25,477 bases of DNA from Chloroflexota bacterium. Its GTDB lineage: Bacteria; Chloroflexota; Dormibacteria; CF-121. The translations under genes and the position numbers were made by a program. A model generated the notes under the pieces. It made no database searches. It had not been told where the DNA came from and saw only the letters and a list, made by a program, of their open reading frames with translations. Location of the stretch: positions 1 to 25,477 of the forward strand of contig VBEQ01000046.1 in the NCBI GenBank assembly GCA_005881235.1, written 5' to 3'. This document shows positions 23,083 to 25,477 of this stretch, one piece after another (the first letter of the stretch is position 1; the number at the start of each line of letters is the position of its first letter).

Positions 23083-23120
23083 CCCCGACCCTACCTTCCC
23101 CCGCAAGTGGGGGAGGGAAA
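23083..23120 (+). repeat. GC-rich hairpin repeat, copy 3
   Basis: CCCCGACCCTA lead, then the inverted repeat CCTTCCCCC / GGGGGAGGG (23094-23117; one G-T wobble) around GCAAGT, between two convergent genes. It could slow transcription from either side, but it lacks a T-tract. Confidence 0.8.
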
Positions 23121-23127
23121 TGTTCTG

Positions 23128-24561
23128 TTAGTGCGGGACGCTCGGGATCGCCGGCGCCGGCTGCGGCGGCAGGTCGGGCAGCATCTGTAGGGGGTCGACC
23201 GGACTGTTCTCGATTCGAACCTCGAAGTGCGTGTGCGGGCCGGTCGAGTTGCCGGTTGAGCCGACCAGGCCGATCAGCTGGCCGCGGTGGACGACGTCCC
23301 CCTCCTTGACCCCGATCGTGAGGAGGTGACCGTAGAGCGTTTTCAAGCCGGCATCGTGCTGGATGATCACGTAGTTCCCGTATCCGACCAGCTGGCCGCC
23401 ACTATCAGCCATCGGACGGGCCAGCACGACGACGCCGTCGGCCGCCGCAAACACGGGTGTGCCCAGCGGCACGGCCAGGTCGATCCCCGTGTGGAAGTGT
23501 GGGAACCCGGCATAGGACGCTTCGAAGACGTACGGCGTGGGGCCGAAGCCCTGGGTGATGGCCGCGTGCGGGATCGGCCAGAGGAGACGCCCGGTCGCAG
23601 CCAGCACCGGGTCCTCCGCGATCAGCTGGGCCGTCTGCTGGAAATTCTGCTGAGCAAAGACCGCCTGCTCGATCTGGCTCAAGACACTGTCGGTCTTCAT
23701 CTTGACGAGCTGTGCCCGGTGCGCCGCCACCTCAGGGGAGTCGGTCTGCATCGCATCGAGGGCCACCAACGCCTCGTCGATGCTGCCCTGGAGTTCCGTC
23801 TGGAGTGACTGCTCGTTGGCGATCTCCTGAGCCAGGGTGGTGCGGAAGACGACCAGCCGCGAAAGGGTGTCCTTCTTTGTCTGGCGGCTGCGCTGCAGCG
23901 TGGCCTGCGCGTGTTCCAGGGCGACATCGTCGGCCTGCACCGCCCGAATCAGGCTTCGCTCGCGGTCGAGGACGACGTCGCTGTAGCCGATCGTGCGGAG
24001 CAAGCCGGCGAACCCGCCCGATCGAACCAGGCTGACAAAGAAGTTGTCCTGGTGTTTGTAGAGGCCACGCAGAATGGCCGCGAGCTTAGTGCGGTCGGCC
24101 TGCAGCTGGGTGCTCACCTGCTCGTGGAGCGCAGTCACGGTCGCGATCCGACTATCGAGCTGGGATACCTGCTTCTCGGCGTCGAAAATTTGCTGGCCCA
24201 GCGCGATGAGGCTCAACTCCGACTGGTTCAACGACTTTTCCAGCATCAGCGCGTGGGCCTCAGATGCCGTCAGGGCGCCGATCAACTGGCCCTGGGCCTG
24301 GCGGTTCTGCAGCGTCGGGCCTGCTGGCGACGGGCTGGCGCTGGGCGATGGCGAGGCGGATGGGCTCGCGCTCACACTGATTGCGGGCGGGGTCACCGAC
24401 GGACTCGGGCTCGGTAACGCCGCCGGTGAGGCTCCCGGCACGTCGGCCAGAACCCCGGCCGGGGCCACGAGCACGCCGAGGATCCCGGCCAGGCTCAGCA
24501 GAAAGACTGCCACTCTCCGACCACGCCCGGCCCGGGCGGCCACCGAGGGACGCGAGTTCAC
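23128..24561 (-). CDS. Secreted M23 peptidase with coiled-coil (EnvC/NlpD-like)
   Basis: 477 aa from GTG 24561, chosen because it gives a short basic N-terminus (VNSRPSVAARAGRGRR) followed by a good signal helix (VAVFLLSLAGILGVLVAPAG); the frame is open to a TTG at 24627. A Ser/Pro repeat linker of alternating SPSAS-type units follows, then a long coiled coil (about residues 85-310) rich in Leu/Gln/Lys, then the LytM/M23 domain: FHTGIDLAVPLGTPVFAAADG (zinc His and Asp), KTLYGHL and TGPHTHFEVR (HxH). The zinc ligands are complete, so it is likely an active cell-wall endopeptidase. It is divergent from a LysM protein gene. Confidence 0.9.
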   Translation of the reverse strand: MNSRPSVAARAGRGRRVAVFLLSLAGILGVLVAPAGVLADVPGASPAALPSPSPSVTPPAISVSASPSASPSPSASPSPAGPTLQNRQAQGQLIGALTASEAHALMLEKSLNQSELSLIALGQQIFDAEKQVSQLDSRIATVTALHEQVSTQLQADRTKLAAILRGLYKHQDNFFVSLVRSGGFAGLLRTIGYSDVVLDRERSLIRAVQADDVALEHAQATLQRSRQTKKDTLSRLVVFRTTLAQEIANEQSLQTELQGSIDEALVALDAMQTDSPEVAAHRAQLVKMKTDSVLSQIEQAVFAQQNFQQTAQLIAEDPVLAATGRLLWPIPHAAITQGFGPTPYVFEASYAGFPHFHTGIDLAVPLGTPVFAAADGVVVLARPMADSGGQLVGYGNYVIIQHDAGLKTLYGHLLTIGVKEGDVVHRGQLIGLVGSTGNSTGPHTHFEVRIENSPVDPLQMLPDLPPQPAPAIPSVPH

Positions 24562-24842
24562 AGCTCTACAAAATTCTTTACAACTGTTAAGGCCAGGGCT
24601 CGTGCGGCCCGCCTCATCCAACCCCAAACGCTGCCTCCGTGGGACCCTTCCTGCCCAGATTCGTATTCGACGCCCCGGCTGACGGCCGACCTTAGCGCCT
24701 GAGCTAACTTTGCTCTATTTTCACATTTTTGTCACCCCTTCCCCGCTTGTAGCTTTCGTGGAAGCCGTCCGGGACACTTGCCGCGGCCTAAGCTGTGCTA
24801 CCATCCTGAAAAACCAACTCGAGCTATCACGGGGGAAGTGAT
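24562..24842. other. Divergent intergenic region between M23 peptidase and LysM genes
   Basis: 281 nt with no convincing gene, locally AT-rich (24708-24732, TATTTTCACATTTTTGT). A possible promoter for the LysM gene is TTGCCG (24778-24783) with TACCAT (24799-24804), though the 15-nt spacer is short. I looked for a c-di-AMP (ydaO) riboswitch, common before such genes, and did not find its conserved core. Confidence 0.4.
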
Positions 24843-24862
24843 CTGGCACAGAGCCGGTTTTT
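24843..24862 (+). promoter_or_regulatory. Hairpin plus T-run at the LysM gene start
   Basis: CTGGC / GCCGG (5 bp, loop ACAGA) followed directly by TTTTT. It overlaps the presumed CTG start and first codons, so it could act as a weak attenuator or limit initiation. The short stem makes chance likely. Confidence 0.25.
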
Positions 24863-25477
24863 AACGCACACGCTTGTTCTGTTAGCGGCGCCCGTGATCC
24901 CGGTACTGACAGCCTTCGACCCACTCCACACTGACACGGCCTACGGCGCAAATCCCACCCCTTCGGTGTCAGTGCGGACCACGCACGTCGACGACGTAGT
25001 CCTGAGCCAGGGTGGCTTCATCATGAAGATGAGCGCCTCCAGCGTGGACACACCGGTCCGGCGCGACGTCGCTTACTACACCATCAAGCCCGGCGACACC
25101 GTCCAGAGCGTCGCGGGGCGCTACGGGCTGACGCTCGACACCCTGCGCTGGGCCAATAACATCGCCGACGTGACCAGCGTGGTGCAGGGCCAGCGGCTGG
25201 TCGTGCCTCCCGTCAACGGCATCCTCGTCAAGGTCCAGCCCAATACTCAGCTGAGCGGGCTGGCGATCCAGTACCACGTCAAGATCCAGGACATCATCGA
25301 CTTCAACCTGATCCGTGACCCCGACCACCTCAAGCCGGGCAGCATGCTGATGCTTCCCGATGGGGTGGGACCGTCGCTCGCCGATCCAGGGATTGGCAAG
25401 AAGACGGTTCGTTCCGTCACCTGGAACCGCTTCGGCCCGCTGGTGACGAATTACACCATCACCTATAGCAACGCCGC
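24843..25477 (+). CDS. Secreted LysM-domain protein (partial, runs off window)
   Basis: The frame opens after a TGA at 24807 and stays open to the window end. A signal peptide is clear (AQSRFLTHTLVLLAAPVIPVLTAF), but the natural first codon is CTG at 24843, preceded by GGGGGAAG; no ATG/GTG/TTG is present before the hydrophobic segment. A first LysM domain reads YYTIKPGDTVQSVAGRYGLT ... LRWANNI ... QGQRLVVPP, and a second, more divergent one reads LSGLAIQYHVKIQDIIDFN ... LKPGSMLMLP. The missing C-terminus probably holds a catalytic (CHAP or M23) domain by analogy, but this is not visible. It is divergent from a wall peptidase. Confidence 0.75.
   Translation, partial: MAQSRFLTHTLVLLAAPVIPVLTAFDPLHTDTAYGANPTPSVSVRTTHVDDVVLSQGGFIMKMSASSVDTPVRRDVAYYTIKPGDTVQSVAGRYGLTLDTLRWANNIADVTSVVQGQRLVVPPVNGILVKVQPNTQLSGLAIQYHVKIQDIIDFNLIRDPDHLKPGSMLMLPDGVGPSLADPGIGKKTVRSVTWNRFGPLVTNYTITYSNA

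Noticed and set aside
6700..23120. GC-rich hairpins as part of a CRISPR array or as terminators
   Set aside because: Copies are thousands of bases apart, with no spacers, and lack T-tracts; they occur irrespective of gene direction.
24562..24842. c-di-AMP (ydaO-type) riboswitch before the LysM gene
   Set aside because: A fragment like GAGCTAAC is present at about 24702, but the other conserved blocks of the motif are not.

Overview
The window is high-GC bacterial chromosome with short intergenic gaps and frequent 1-14 nt gene overlaps. Gene content (F420-type luciferase-like oxidoreductase, SIMPL and DUF4232 proteins, Tat-exported amine oxidase, AroH-type chorismate mutase, fused shikimate kinase/dehydroquinate synthase, LysM/M23 envelope proteins) suggests a Terrabacteria lineage such as Chloroflexota or Dormibacterota. 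That placement is inference from gene style only; there is no rRNA or other marker here.

Layout. 1-4831 (+): end of a polyamine-type ABC ATPase, then substrate-binding lipoprotein, two permeases and a Tat-exported FAD amine oxidase, together a polyamine uptake/oxidation cluster. 4828-8016: small unknown proteins, an LLM oxidoreductase overlapping a DsbA-fold protein, a broken methyltransferase and a UBP zinc-finger protein. 8038-10769 (-): an ABC exporter and a damaged HtrA-like protease. 10920-13342: a SIMPL protein, a rhodanese with an in-frame UGA exactly where the catalytic Cys is expected, an unknown protein and a DUF4232 lipoprotein. 13348-22534 (-): a long operon, read from right to left as aroH, aroF, tyrA, aroA, aroE, aroC, aroKB, aroQ, a HhH-GPD glycosylase and a LuxR-type regulator. 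It covers the whole route from PEP + erythrose-4-phosphate to chorismate and on towards Tyr/Phe. 22600-25477: a small lipoprotein, an M23 peptidase, and a divergent LysM protein that runs off the window.

The most interesting signal is in front of aroH. A 26-codon ORF (22416-22496, minus strand) carries the run FAGFYFYAY (six aromatic residues in nine, no Trp). It sits 9 nt downstream of a good sigma70-like promoter, so its mRNA would be nearly leaderless. It is followed by two mutually exclusive hairpins, a C-rich G-poor stretch, and a 7-bp stem that would bury the aroH Shine-Dalgarno. This looks like a Phe/Tyr-sensing leader-peptide attenuator for the entire shikimate operon, with no T-box and no intrinsic terminator.

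A second theme is damage. Within 25 kb there are two frameshifts in the methyltransferase, a frame break in the HtrA-like protease, the UGA in the rhodanese, a lost stop/start boundary between aroQ and the glycosylase at a repeat remnant, an apparent ~16-residue internal deletion in aroE, and a LysM gene without ATG/GTG/TTG at its natural start. These may be assembly errors or real decay. A GC-rich hairpin repeat (three copies plus a remnant, all in the same orientation) is scattered between genes.
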